This document shows, one piece after another, positions 1 to 11,005 of a stretch of 64,000 bases of DNA (positions within the stretch are counted from its first letter, which is position 1; the number at the start of each line of letters is the position of its first letter). The notes below the pieces were generated by a model. It made no database searches and was not told where the DNA came from. It was given only the letters and a program-made list of their open reading frames with translations. The position numbers were made by a program, and so were the translations under genes. Source of the DNA: Cavenderia fasciculata (Eukaryota; Evosea; Eumycetozoa; Acytosteliales; Cavenderiaceae); assembly GCF_000203815.1 (NCBI RefSeq), contig NW_004457729.1:682674-746673 (forward strand), written 5' to 3'.

Positions 1-1
1 G

Positions 2-1460
2 GATGTGGTCGATCAGGTTGTCAAGTCTGATGCCGTTTCAAGTATTCTATCTATCGCCAAAGATTCATTTGATGTATTGTCCCTTAACTCTAACAAGAAT
101 GCTTCTGCTGCTGATGAATTGGCCAAGTTAAACTTACAATTGAATCAATTCAGGTTGACTGATCAATCATCTAAAGAATATGTTCAACTTGTTTGTGTAT
201 GTATACATAGATAGACAGGTACAATAATAAGTAAAATTATATTAATATTCTATATTCTTTTTTTTGAACATTTAGAATGAATCATATAGATTATTATTAA
301 ACTTTACAGATTCAACAGTTGGATTTGAATATTTGGTTAAAGAAAGTACATTACCAATCTTTTATAATGTATTGAGTCATTATAGTGATGTGGAATTGGT
401 TCAACCTGTCAGATCGACATTTTACATCTTTGAAAAGATTGTTGAAACAAGTTTGCAATGGGGACATTATGTAGTGACCAATCTTGGATTGCTCAAGCTC
501 ATTGCCGGCATGGGAAAAGATGCTCTCAGATTTTCAAATGAAATTGTAACCATCTTTACGCACTTGACTGGCAGTACCTTTGAATCGCAACCACTCGAAT
601 GGAGTGAAATAGCCAACCATATCTTGCCAACATTGGGTCAAACATTGGTCGCTGACCAATCCATCGCCAGATATATTGTCAATATCCTCAGACAATTGTT
701 GCCACACCCAGCATTAGACACGGCCGTCTTGAAGCAGTATGCATTGGACCAGTTTGTCATTGACACTCTCAATCGTTACGATGGCACCTTTACAGACGAC
801 TGGTACTTTTTGTTGGATAGCTGTACGCAACTCATTTCCGGTATCTTGGATGTGCGTATTGACCCCTCCACCGATATTTTGTTTACCTTTGAATCATTGT
901 CGACAGTCTTTATTAAATTGTTGACATTGTTGGATAACAATCAACTCATTGATACGATCCTATTCATCTTTTCCATTTTGGCAAGTATCGCACCAAAGCG
1001 TGTCATCATTGCCAGTAAACTCATCCAGACGATTCAAGACATGGTGGTCTCTGGAAGATTCCAAGTTGATGACACGACCAACTCCTCGGCTGGATTACTA
1101 GATGTTATTGACACCAAGTTCAGTATCAATGATTCGTCAGCCACGAGAATCCTATGGGTTCTATTCCAAACGGTACAGTCAATGACACCAGATGAAATGG
1201 CTGAGATTGTGGAACAAGGATTCCTCACGTTTTTCATCACTCTCTATCCCGTCGTATCTACAATCGAAACGTTTATGCTCTACTGTGACACACTCCACAC
1301 CATCATATCACATGACCAAGACAAATTCGAAAGAGAATTCAAAACCGAGTTGATTGACTTAAAGTTTTTAGATCTTGTCCCAAAACCATCATCAATCGAT
1401 CCAGGTTCTACATTACAATTCCATCAAAGAATGGTTAAAAATGCTCTAGTAATCTTATAA
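2..1460 (+). CDS. Helical-repeat (ARM/HEAT-like) protein, 3' part, two exons seen
   Basis: The gene runs in from before the window, so its start is not visible. Exons are about 2-196 and 276-1460; the 79-bp intron has GTATGT and TTTAG ends and joins VQLVC to NESYRLL in phase 0. The visible 450 or so residues are leucine-rich and amphipathic, with no signal peptide, membrane segment, cysteine cluster or low-complexity tract, and look like stacked helices of ARM/HEAT type. I do not recognise the family and assign no function. The stop at 1458-1460 is followed directly by a decayed copy of part of the neighbouring transporter and then of this gene's own 3' end, so the locus has been tandemly duplicated. 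That the gene is real is fairly sure (open frame, good splice sites); the fold is an inference from composition. Confidence 0.75.
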
Positions 1461-1465
1461 AAATA

Positions 1466-1690
1466 AATATGAAAGTTATGTTGTTGGACATTATAATCCA
1501 AATTTTACACAAAAAGATAATGGAAACCACTATTACAACTATTATTAACAGATTGTTATCATAATTGATGAGTTGCGAAGAAGGTATTTCGCGAATCGAA
1601 ACGTTTTTTATCTACAGTAACACTCCTCACTACCATAGATGACAAAATCGAAACAGAATTCAAAACCGAGTTGATTCGATCATTTATTCA
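1466..1690 (+). pseudogene. Decayed tandem-duplicate block (transporter fragment then gene-1 fragment)
   Basis: Bases 1487-1504 are identical over 18 bp to 2173-2190, inside exon 2 of the transporter downstream, and the flanks translate similarly (Y-E-S-Y-V-V-G-H-Y-N-P-N against Y-E-G-Y-V-R-H-Y-N-P-N). Bases 1656-1676 are identical over 21 bp to 1335-1355 in the upstream gene, within a longer resemblance of about 1590-1676 to 1255-1355. The order (gene 1, transporter piece, gene-1 piece, transporter) is what a tandem duplication of a gene-1/transporter unit leaves after the inner copies decay. Neither piece keeps a usable reading frame. Confidence 0.7.
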
Positions 1691-1876
1691 AAGTACCTAC
1701 CCTACTCAAACTGAGTTTTAATAATAAATATAAACTATTTAAATAGTGAAGAGAAGAACTTTAGATATTTAATAAAAATCAAATTGGGATGAATCAAAAG
1801 TGTGAAGGTCTACCATCCACCCCATATGACCCAAAATAATAGATAGAGAATAACAGCATTGTAAAAAAAGAATAAT

Positions 1877-3689
1877 ATGACACGTGAAGAGAAAAAAGAA
1901 GAGGAACAATGCACATTGATAGTTAAAGAGCAAGTTAACTATTCCTATCCACTGAAAGATAAAGAATCTTTATTGAAAGAAAAATTGGGTGTTTCTCTAT
2001 GTATGATTTTACTACAAGTTCAATACTTTTCGCAAACTTCCTTTACACCGTATGTAACCAACCCTATAGACTAGGGGGGTCTAATCCATATAGCTATAGA
2101 TTAAATTATACTGATACTTATATACATTAATGATTTATTTATTTTTTAGGTGGATGTATGAAGGATATGTTAGACATTATAATCCAAATTATTCACAATC
2201 CCAAATTGATTCACAAGCATCACATTTACAATCGATTGTTGATGCGTTGCCGTTTGCATCGGGCTTTTTCTTTTGTCCTTTGATTGGTATGATCGCCGAC
2301 CAAAAGGGTAGAAAGAAGTTGGCCATGTTGGCGATATCCAGTTCGTTGATTGATGCCATCGTAACTATCGTCTCTGTCAAGTATTGGGTAGTGTGGCCAA
2401 TGTTTTGTTCAAGTTTTATTCGAGGTCTTTGTATTGCCACGACACCATTATTCTACGCCTACTTTGCCGACATTACCTCGCAAGAAGAGCGCCCTCGTAT
2501 TTATTCACTTCTCGGTACAACGCTTGGTATAGGTACAATATGTGGCCCGATGATTGGCATGGGATTTATGAATTGGGAACCTATCTACTTGAAATACTTT
2601 GGTTGTGTATTACTTGTCCTAGCCATATCCATTTTAGTCCCTCTAAAAGAATCATATCATTTTAGGAATGGTATAAGAGTCGGTAGAGGATCAGAGGATC
2701 AGCATGCTGATGGCGATGATGAATGCCAACATTCGAATTCTTCTCCCTCAAAAAAAAACAAACAAGATGCATCAAAGAATTTAGAGGACAAAAAAGGAGG
2801 ATCAAAGAATCCAGTACGCTCAATCATCAATCTATTCAAAATAAGCAAGTTTATCGGTCTCTATTCCATCGTATACTTTACGTTTAGTTTCTCCTTTATG
2901 GATAGTACATCTACTCAATACAACTATTCCAATATTCGGTTTGGATGGGGTCCCGATCCAAACAATATACTCACCAGTTTAATAGGTGTTTCTCTATTGA
3001 TTTGGAGTTTTCTCTCTTGGATTTTAAAATATAAATGTATTGTATTATTAACAAATTATTTATTATTCCTAATTATTTATTAATTACTTACTTTAATTTA
3101 ATTATTTAAAGCTGAAAGAGTAGTTTATTGTTTGGCATTTTTAGTATCATCAATATGCCATATTCTTTATGCGCTATCAGTAAATGAATGGATGTTTTCA
3201 GCATCGATTTGTTTCGGATCATTTAGTATGTTTATATTGAATGTTGTGCAATCGACGCTATCAAAGGCAGCACCAAGTGACATGCAGGCAACTGTCTTGT
3301 CTGGTGTAGTGGCACTCTCATCAGCATCTGCATTCTGTGGAGCTCTAGCATCGGAGAATATATTTTCTTATTTCATTTCCAGCAGGTCGCCCATTTACTT
3401 TCCAGGCATGCATTTCATCATCGATGGTGGTGTTATGTTTATTTCATTTGGCTTGTCTTTTATTCTATTGCGAGTGTATCCTTTAGGATGTCAAGAAGAG
3501 AATGGCAATAAATTAGAATTGGTCCTCCTCCTATCAGAAGATCAAAGAGAAGAAGAAGAAGAAGATTCTCGAGATGACATTAATATAGGCAAGAATCAAA
3601 ACGATATTGAAAATGTATCATCTTCAGATTCCGATTCAGATCATCATCATCATTTTGATCATGTCACTAAAATCCAATCAATAAATTAG
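1877..3689 (+). CDS. Major facilitator superfamily transporter
   Basis: Three exons, 1877-2049, 2150-3036 and 3112-3689, give 545 aa; phases match at both joins (F-T-P then W-M-Y-E; Y-K-S-E-R-V). After a charged cytosolic N-terminus there are roughly ten to twelve hydrophobic segments. The loop after the second segment carries the MFS signature, GMIADQKGRKK (G-x-x-x-D-x-x-G-R-K). A hydrophilic central loop with DDE, SSPSK and poly-K runs separates the two halves, as usual in this superfamily. The closest groups are the tetracycline-resistance-like or MFSD14/HIAT1-like eukaryotic carriers; the substrate cannot be told. The C-terminus is a long acidic, His-rich tail (EEEEED, DSDSDHHHH). Fragments of its exon 2 lie just upstream as duplication debris. 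Confidence 0.85.
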
Positions 3690-4108
3690 TTAATATTAAT
3701 ATTTATTGAACACTAGTGTAAAGATGATGGATACAATGAATGATATTAGAATGATAACTTACATCTGTAAATAAATACCTTCTCGGTACGTCCTTCACAC
3801 TGTGATTAAGATGAAGGACTATTGAATCAATATATTAATAAACAAATAAATAAACAAATAAATACATAAACAAATAATTGGTCTTCTACTGAAAATCAAA
3901 TAATACCATGTGACTTTGTCTCCCTCTCTTTTTTTGTTTTTTTTAATCTTGTACTGAATTTTGAAATGAAGAATTCATTTTAGAAAAGAGATAGATAGAT
4001 AGATAGATATATATATAGATTGATAGTAGTTAGTTTGTTGGTATATAGAGCTAGCTATTTATATAGTTTAATCGATATAGAAAGAGAAGAAGAAGGAAGA
4101 CGACAAAG
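3690..4108. promoter_or_regulatory. Spacer: 3' end of transporter and promoter of TAF5
   Basis: Between two genes in the same direction. It holds A/T runs, AAATAAATAAAC-type repeats near 3838-3875 and a GATA tetranucleotide repeat at about 3988-4010, ending in a purine-rich leader just before the TAF5 ATG. No ORF or RNA gene is seen. Confidence 0.5.
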
Positions 4109-7046
4109 ATGAATACCTCTACTCCTCCTCAAAATACGACACCGACTACACCATCATCGTCATCATCATCATCATCATCAACTACGACTACGACAACTAA
4201 TACTACTACTGCACCTCCTTCAACCAACGTTGCTGTTGCTGTACCTGTAGTAGCATCATCTAGTACTAATAGTAATACTACGACGGTAGTAACTTCACCA
4301 TCATCATCAACATCATCAACAACAAATCCTATAGTACCTACAACTACATCATCAGTGACATCACCATCAACACCCGGAAATAATGTAACCGTTTCAACAC
4401 CTTCACCTAATTCAATGGCTAATATCATTGGAACTCCAACAACAATGACTAATAGTTTAGCTGCTGCTTCTCAAACTACTCCTACTCCTTCTCCTACAAC
4501 CACAACTACAACTAATACTACTACTGCTCCAACAACAACAACAATTACAACGATTCTATCATCATCATCATCAACATCATCACCAACACCATCAACAGCA
4601 AGAGAAAAAGAGATTGATTTGGCAGTACTAGAGTATCTAAGAAAGCGAGGCTACTCTAATGCCGAGAGTGTATTTAAACAAGAATCAAATTTGGATGATC
4701 CTGCAATATCAGAAGGTGGTAGTGGTAGTGGTAGTAGTAATACAACTACTGCAACATCATCAAATAGTCATACAAATGGTACTACTGGAGCAAGTGGTGC
4801 ATCATCATCTTCAAATAGTGAATTGGATGTCAGTAATATATCTCAATACCTCTTATTTTACAATCAAAAAGAGTATTTGAATCCACAAAAATATATGGAT
4901 AGTTATGTAAAGTTGAGAAATTGGATTCATCAATCTTTGGATATCTATAAATACGAATTCCTATCACTTTTATATCCTGTATTTGTTCATTGTTATATTG
5001 ATTTAATTTCAAAAGGTTATTCTGAAGAAGGTATGTCAAATCAAAAACAAAAACAAATCAAGACTATTTTTATTTATTTATTTATTTATTTATTAATATT
5101 CTCTATTTTTGTAGCAATAGAATTGATGGAAAAACTTGGACCTGAACATGAAGAATTTTATGGTGATGATTTAAAGTTGTTACGAGGTATTAGAAATAGT
5201 GATCATTTAAAGGAAAACGAATTGGCATATACATTTAGAAACAATAGATGGAACTTAAAGATGTGTGCCTATTCATTTGAACTTTTAATGGCATTTTTAC
5301 ATGAATCTAAATTTATTCCAATCATTAGTATTATAAATCAATATTTTAATATTAAAGGTAAATAGAAAAAGAAAAATAGATTAAATCTAATTATTAATAC
5401 CTTTTTTTCCATTTAGTTATAAATACAAGACCAGGAATATTAGATGATGAAAATTTAATATCTGGACAAAGTGAAATTGATACAAGTAATGTAAATTCAG
5501 TTCCCATTTATAGTGGATTGTTCAAACCAGATGATGAAGAGGAGGATGAAGAAAAATCAAAAAAATTAAAGAAAAAGAAACCAACCAAAGAAGATGATAG
5601 ATTATGTAGATCAAAATCAAATGTTCCTTTACCAAAATTGTAAGAGAGAAACAAAAGAAAATATTAATATGGATGGTTATTAACTTTTTCTCTTTAGTAC
5701 TGATGCATTTGAAGCAGAATTAAATAATGATATATCAAAATGTGTATCTTTATCAGCATCTTCATTACCATCGATTTGTTGTTTTACATTTTTCAATACC
5801 TATCAAGGATTAAATAGTATTGATATTGCTAGAGATGCTAGTATGGTAGTTGGTGGATTTTCAGATTCATCTGTAAAATTGTGGAATTTAAAGGAATTGG
5901 CTGAAGGTGGTGGATCGTCGAGTAACGTCGTAAATACAGATTTATCATCATTGGAACAATCAAATAGTTCATCAAACAAAAGAAAAACAATTTCATCATC
6001 AACTACTTCAACTACTACAACTACTACAACTTCAACTTCATCTACTTCTAATTCTACTTCTTCATCTTCATCTACATCAAATATTGATAGTCATTTTAAA
6101 ACATTTGTTGGACATAGTGGACCAGTTTATGGAACTTCGATTAGTCCAGACAATCAATTTATTTTATCATGTTCAGAGGATTGTACCACTAGACTTTGGT
6201 CATTAGAGACCATGTCCAATTTAGTGTGTTACAAGGGTCACAATTACCCAGTTTGGGATGTACAATTCTCACCCTATGGATATTACTTTGCAACCGCCAG
6301 TCACGATAAAACAGCTCGTCTTTGGTCAACCAATTATCTTTCACCTTTAAGAATTTTTACTGGTCATTTATCTGATGTAAATGTATGTATAGAAAATAGA
6401 AATAATAATTATTATTTATTTTACTTATTACTTTTATTTATTTACCTTTTAGAGTGTTAAATTTCATCCAAATATAAATTATTTGGCAACTGTATCAAGT
6501 GACAAGTCTGTAAGACTTTTTGAAGCACATACTGGAAAGTGTGTACGTATTATGATGGGACATAGAGCACCTGTATACAGTTTGGCATTCTCACCAGATG
6601 GACGATTCTTGGCAACCGGCGGTGAGGATAGTAGTGTCATCTTGTGGGATTTATCAACTGGAAGAAAAATGAAAACGCTAGAGGGTCACGCCAAGACTGT
6701 TCATAGTCTTGACTTTTCAATGGATGGAAATCTTTTGGCGTCGGCATCGACCGATTCAACGGTACGTCTTTGGGATGTAAACAAAGCACTTACAAGCAGT
6801 CTCAGTGTCAATGGACAACCGATTATCGAAACACCAACCAGCAAATCAATGGGTGGATCATCTCAACAAAATGCAGCCAACAAAAAATCCAGACTCAAAC
6901 AAAAAAGAGTATCACCAGAATTAATCGAAACCTATCCAACCAGACAAACTCCTATATTTAATGTAACATTCTCTAGAAGAAATTTATTATTAACTTCTGG
7001 TCCTTTAACAAATTTATCTTCAATGTCTTATTTAACTACTTTTTAA
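4109..7046 (+). CDS. taf5: TFIID subunit TAF5 (LisH, NTD2, WD40)
   Basis: Scaffold subunit of general transcription factor TFIID in the nucleus. Five exons (4109-5030, 5115-5357, 5417-5639, 5698-6382, 6453-7046) give 888 aa, and all phases agree. Residues 1-160 are a Ser/Thr-rich low-complexity leader. A LisH motif ([19 protein letters not shown]) follows at about 163-195. The TAF5 NTD2 helical domain spans about 240-390 ([36 protein letters not shown]). WD40 repeats run from about 490 to 800, with six clear blades ending in RLWS, RLFE, ILWD and RLWD, plus a weaker seventh near the C-terminus. An S/T-rich insertion sits between the first and second blades. The LisH, NTD2 and WD40 order is diagnostic of TAF5 and not of other WD proteins. 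The 84-bp first intron has no in-frame stop, so a retained-intron read-through is formally possible. Confidence 0.95.
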
Positions 7047-7094
7047 AAACAAAAAAAAGATAGAAAAGATAGAGAAATAGAGAGAAATATCCAT

Positions 7095-7121
7095 TAATAA
7101 TAATAATAATAATAATAATAT
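7095..7121. repeat. (AAT)n microsatellite
   Basis: Uninterrupted AAT/TAA trinucleotide run in the short spacer after TAF5. Confidence 0.9.
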
Positions 7122-7257
7122 CCATTCTAGAAATAAATATTAAAAAAATATCTAAAAAATATATTGATTGAAGAATTATAAAATTTATATCTTTAATTTT
7201 TCTTGTCTTCATCTCACTTTACACAAACACGATGTGATCATTATCAACTGATAACGA

Positions 7258-8121
7258 ATGATTTCAAGAGCACTTCGACATTGTATTATTAATCAAACAT
7301 CTAGATCATATACTACTTCTACAACTAAACAACGATCATCAACAACAAGAATGTCAGGAGTAAAATACAATAATAATAACGTCAACAGAGGACCAAGACC
7401 AAATTATTTCTTGGGTTTACAAATTGATAATCAAGCGATTATAGATCAATTGAAACAAATACAAAATCATATTGGTGGAAGAGTACCAGATGCTAAAAAG
7501 AGTATAATTGCAATTGAAAAGTTACATCTAACTCTATTTGTTATGACATTGGATGATGTACCAACTCAACTAGCACTCATCAAGACTCTTTTACCACAAG
7601 CAAAGACATTAATGAATGAAACATTTGATAATGTTATACCATCTTCTTCTATTGTGTATGTAGAAATGAAATAGAAGAGAGAGTAATGAAACATGATCAC
7701 GTGAATCAATAATTAATTAATTATCTATTTTTAGAGGAATTGGATCATTTAATGATAGAGTAATTTGGGCAGGTCTTAAAGAAGATGATAAGTCTAAATT
7801 AACTGTATTCTATGGTAAACTACTTAAATTATTCCAAGATAATAATATTCAAGTTGAAGATCGTTGGTCTCCTCATATCACCCTTGCAAAGGGTCAAAAA
7901 GATGGTGCAATGTTACGTGCTACAAAGGTATGAAATAGATTTAGATTGAACAAATGTAATTGATTGATCAATGATTATTAATTCATTTAATTTAGGAGAG
8001 TGAAAGATTTAAAGATCAAGATTTTGGAATTCAACAATTTAATAGTTTACAATTAATGAGAATTGGATCAACAAACAAACAAACTGGATATTATGATATT
8101 ATAGATTCTATAAACTTTTAA
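7258..8121 (+). CDS. 2H phosphoesterase / AKAP7-like protein, probable mitochondrial leader
   Basis: Exons 7258-7655, 7735-7927 and 7996-8121 give 238 aa. Two H-x-T-like motifs of the 2H phosphoesterase (LigT/AKAP7 NLS/ASCC1) superfamily are visible: LHLTLFVMTL and HITLAKG. Between them lies GIGSFNDRVIWAGL, which matches the AKAP7-type 'G-lG-F-d-RV-a-l' stretch. Known members hydrolyse or bind 2',3'-cyclic or 2'-5' phosphodiester RNA ends or nucleotides; the substrate here is unknown. The first 30 or so residues are Arg/Ser/Thr-rich without acidic residues (MISRALRHCIINQTSRSY), like a mitochondrial presequence. A second in-frame ATG (MSGVKY) about 33 codons in could make a cytosolic form. The gene is convergent with the next one, with only 64 bp between the stop codons. 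Confidence 0.82.
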
Positions 8122-8185
8122 AAAAGAAAATATATTTATTTAACAAACAAATTATTCATTGGTGGATGGATTTATGATATTGATT

Positions 8186-9253
8186 TTAGTTGTAAAAGAA
8201 ACCATTACCTTGACCCCATTGTTGAGCAGGGTTGGTAGCAATTTTGTTGGTAAGAGCAGTTAGACCAGAGACAATGGCAGTTGGGTTATGGAAAACAAAG
8301 AAATGGCCAGTTGTGAATTGAACAGCCAATGAGTTGGAAGAGAGAGAAGCCATGAATGTTTGACGGGTGGTCCATTCGGGATCAGTGTCGTAGGAACTGT
8401 AGACATTGACGTATGGCAAATCCTTGAGTGGGTTTGGACCTTTGATGGCATAGGTAAAGTTGAGAAGTGCAGAAGAGATGACCATGATGTTGTACTCTTG
8501 GAGAGCGGTCTTGAGGAATTTGTTGGTAGTGTCAAGTAGAACTTCTTGAGAGGCGTTGAGAGAACATGGAGTGTATCCAGAAGAGACCAATTCATTTGGT
8601 AACCATCCATAGTAGGAATATACTAATCCAGATCTAGCCAATGGTTCAAGAGTACCCATATTGTTCATATTGATGTATCCACGCATCACATCAGTGTAGA
8701 CTAGTACAGCTTGTTGGTTGGATGGAATCAATCCCCATTTACTGTCAGTTCCATCTACTGTCAAAATTCCGACTACTTCTTTGGGATAGGTGAGCGAGAA
8801 GGTTTGGACAAAGATCGATCCCCAAGACCAACCAACGAGGATGTATTTTCCAGTGAGACCGGCAACTGCGAGAGAACCATGGAGACGCATGACATAGTCT
8901 TGAGTAATAACTGGAATTGGCGAAACGTCACTCCAACCGTATCCGTAACGGTCCATAAAGCAGGCTTTGCTAATGTTCCAGGCTGGCATGTTTTGGAGAA
9001 CCGATGGAATGATGGAAACCCAAGCAGTCGAAAAGAATGGAAGACCGGCGTCAAATAAGGCAATAGGTCCGTTTTGATTGGCAGTGGTCACATTGGCATA
9101 GCAACGAATATGCATCTTTAGACCCAGATACGATGGGAAATGAGAAACACCAGGATCACCAGCTCCCAAATATGAATTTGAAACATCTGGTACACTTGCC
9201 TTTGCAATCGATAGACATAATGCAATGAATAAAATTGATAATAATAATTTCAT
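8186..9253 (-). CDS. Secreted alpha/beta hydrolase (copy 1)
   Basis: Single exon, 355 aa. It starts with a clear signal peptide (MKLLLSILFIALCLSIAKA), so it is secreted or lysosomal. The fold is alpha/beta hydrolase: a nucleophile elbow GWSWGS near residue 143, a well-kept DRYGYGWSD loop, a TVDGTD strand after the elbow that could supply the acid, and a late TTGHFF histidine. Natural substrates of such serine hydrolases (esters, amides, peptides) vary too widely to name one. Several N-x-S/T sites fit a glycosylated secreted enzyme. A close paralogue of the same length and gene structure lies at 58071-59126 on the other strand; both share GLPFFSTAW, DRYGYG, RLHGSL and GWSWGSI. A 1.75-kb spacer precedes it. 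Confidence 0.85.
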   Translation of the reverse strand: MKLLLSILFIALCLSIAKASVPDVSNSYLGAGDPGVSHFPSYLGLKMHIRCYANVTTANQNGPIALFDAGLPFFSTAWVSIIPSVLQNMPAWNISKACFMDRYGYGWSDVSPIPVITQDYVMRLHGSLAVAGLTGKYILVGWSWGSIFVQTFSLTYPKEVVGILTVDGTDSKWGLIPSNQQAVLVYTDVMRGYINMNNMGTLEPLARSGLVYSYYGWLPNELVSSGYTPCSLNASQEVLLDTTNKFLKTALQEYNIMVISSALLNFTYAIKGPNPLKDLPYVNVYSSYDTDPEWTTRQTFMASLSSNSLAVQFTTGHFFVFHNPTAIVSGLTALTNKIATNPAQQWGQGNGFFYN

Positions 9254-11005
9254 GATTTTAAAATAAATAAATAAATATTTTGTATGGTTGAATTATTTGT
9301 TGGTTGTTATAATTTAATATTATTTGTTGATTTGATTATTAGTTGATTTTGATTTTGATTTGATGATTTGAAGACTCCATTCTTGTACTTATTTATAGTT
9401 TTTGGATTCAATACAATCGGCTGACGAGTATGATATTGGTCAATATGGCGAGAGAGATTGGAGAGAGTTGATCCCATTCGATTTGATATCTTTTTGCCTT
9501 TTTCCCTTTTTCGGTTGTGTACATCCTATCAGCTGATGATCAGTCAAAGAGTATACTCCCAACGCATTTTTAGTATGTTTGACAATCCGTATGTCCAGAG
9601 GAGGAGGTATGGATATATTTGGTAATAGCTACATGATGGGGGCAATGACAATGGAATTAGTAGAGGATCTTTTAAATGGCAGATTGACATCTTTGTGGTG
9701 GTGTTTTGATTTGGACGCGGGTGATTCGGTTCAGATGCATGATTTTACTAAATCAAAATGATATTGGGGGAACTAGGAGAACTCGCCACCTCTTCATTGC
9801 TAACAATGTTGTTTTACCCATCATCCCAACATCATCTGATTATTCCAACATGTTATCAATAATGATTGATTTTACTGATCTCTAAACATTATAAAAGAGA
9901 ATAGCAATGATGATGATGATACTAATATTGATTGATTCCCAATGGTTTGGCTAGTCGGCCTGCAATCTCCCAATATGTATTATTAGCATATTGATACTAC
10001 CGCTGTCGAGGATGTTATATTGACCTTTGGAGGAGGTATGCCTTGCGTAACAATCTATCTTTGACCCGTTCCGTTGTCGATAAACGAGAGAAAAGAAACA
10101 TGTCATGTGTTATGTTAACACTTTGAGAAACAAAGAATAGAGCTCTACAAATTTGGCTATGCAACACTTTGATAATATAATAATCAAAGAATCGCTATTA
10201 TTATTATTATTATTATTGTTGTTGCTTTTCGACACTGATATACGTCTTTGAAAGTTGTTACTTTTACTTTACTTGCAAGCCAATCACAACAATCTTTTAA
10301 TTAAATAATGGATGTACTTAAATAATAAACAATCACAAACACACTATGATATATAGTACATACAATCAACATGCGTAGATAATAAACCTATCTTGTAAAC
10401 TATCTAAAGAAAGGTGGTCAGTCAGCTGACAGACACCTCCTGCTTCTTTAATGTAAACTATTGTATTATCAAGTCATGTGATTACTACGATCTAGATAAT
10501 TATAATTCTCGTTGATGGAAGATGATGTATTTGTATTGTGTGTAATTCGACTGAATATCATCGAAATTCATCAGTACTTTGTATTATGACTCCAACTGAC
10601 TCAGCAAAACAAGTATGGTTTCATAGAAGTGTAATGATTACACATTATGACCTGCAAATTTTGATTTAAATTAATTTTTGTTTTTTTACATGAAATTAAT
10701 AAATTGGTGACCACTTGAAGAGAGTAAAAAACAATAATTTACTTTCATAATTAATAATAATAATATAGATAGATAGATAACCTAATTCGAATAGTGATAA
10801 ATAGAACTTATAGATTAGATAATTAAAAAGATAACCAATATAAAAAAAAAAAGAGTTTAATAATAATAATAGTATAATTTTTGTAAAGATTGTTTTAATA
10901 TAGTAGTAGCAGTAGTTTTTAAAGATATTTGTAGATAAATCATTCAACATTCATTCATTCATTCAATATCATTTTCAAATAGAGTAAAAATAGATCTTAA
11001 AGAAA
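9254..11005. promoter_or_regulatory. 1.75-kb divergent spacer, no convincing gene
   Basis: Sits between the 5' ends of the hydrolase (minus) and the NBR1-like gene (plus), so it should hold both promoters. I see a 10-bp palindrome GTCAGCTGAC at about 10422-10431 inside a wider imperfect inverted repeat, another TCAGCTGA near 9530, a TTA/TTG run near 10197-10223 and poly-T/A tracts next to the NBR1 start. A 60-codon ORF at 9579-9761 has unusual composition for this genome and no match I recognise. No tRNA-like cloverleaf was found. Confidence 0.45.

Noticed and set aside
9579-9761. 60-codon plus-strand frame in the spacer
   Set aside because: Opens without a clear ATG context, composition unlike local genes, no recognisable domain, and no splice partners.
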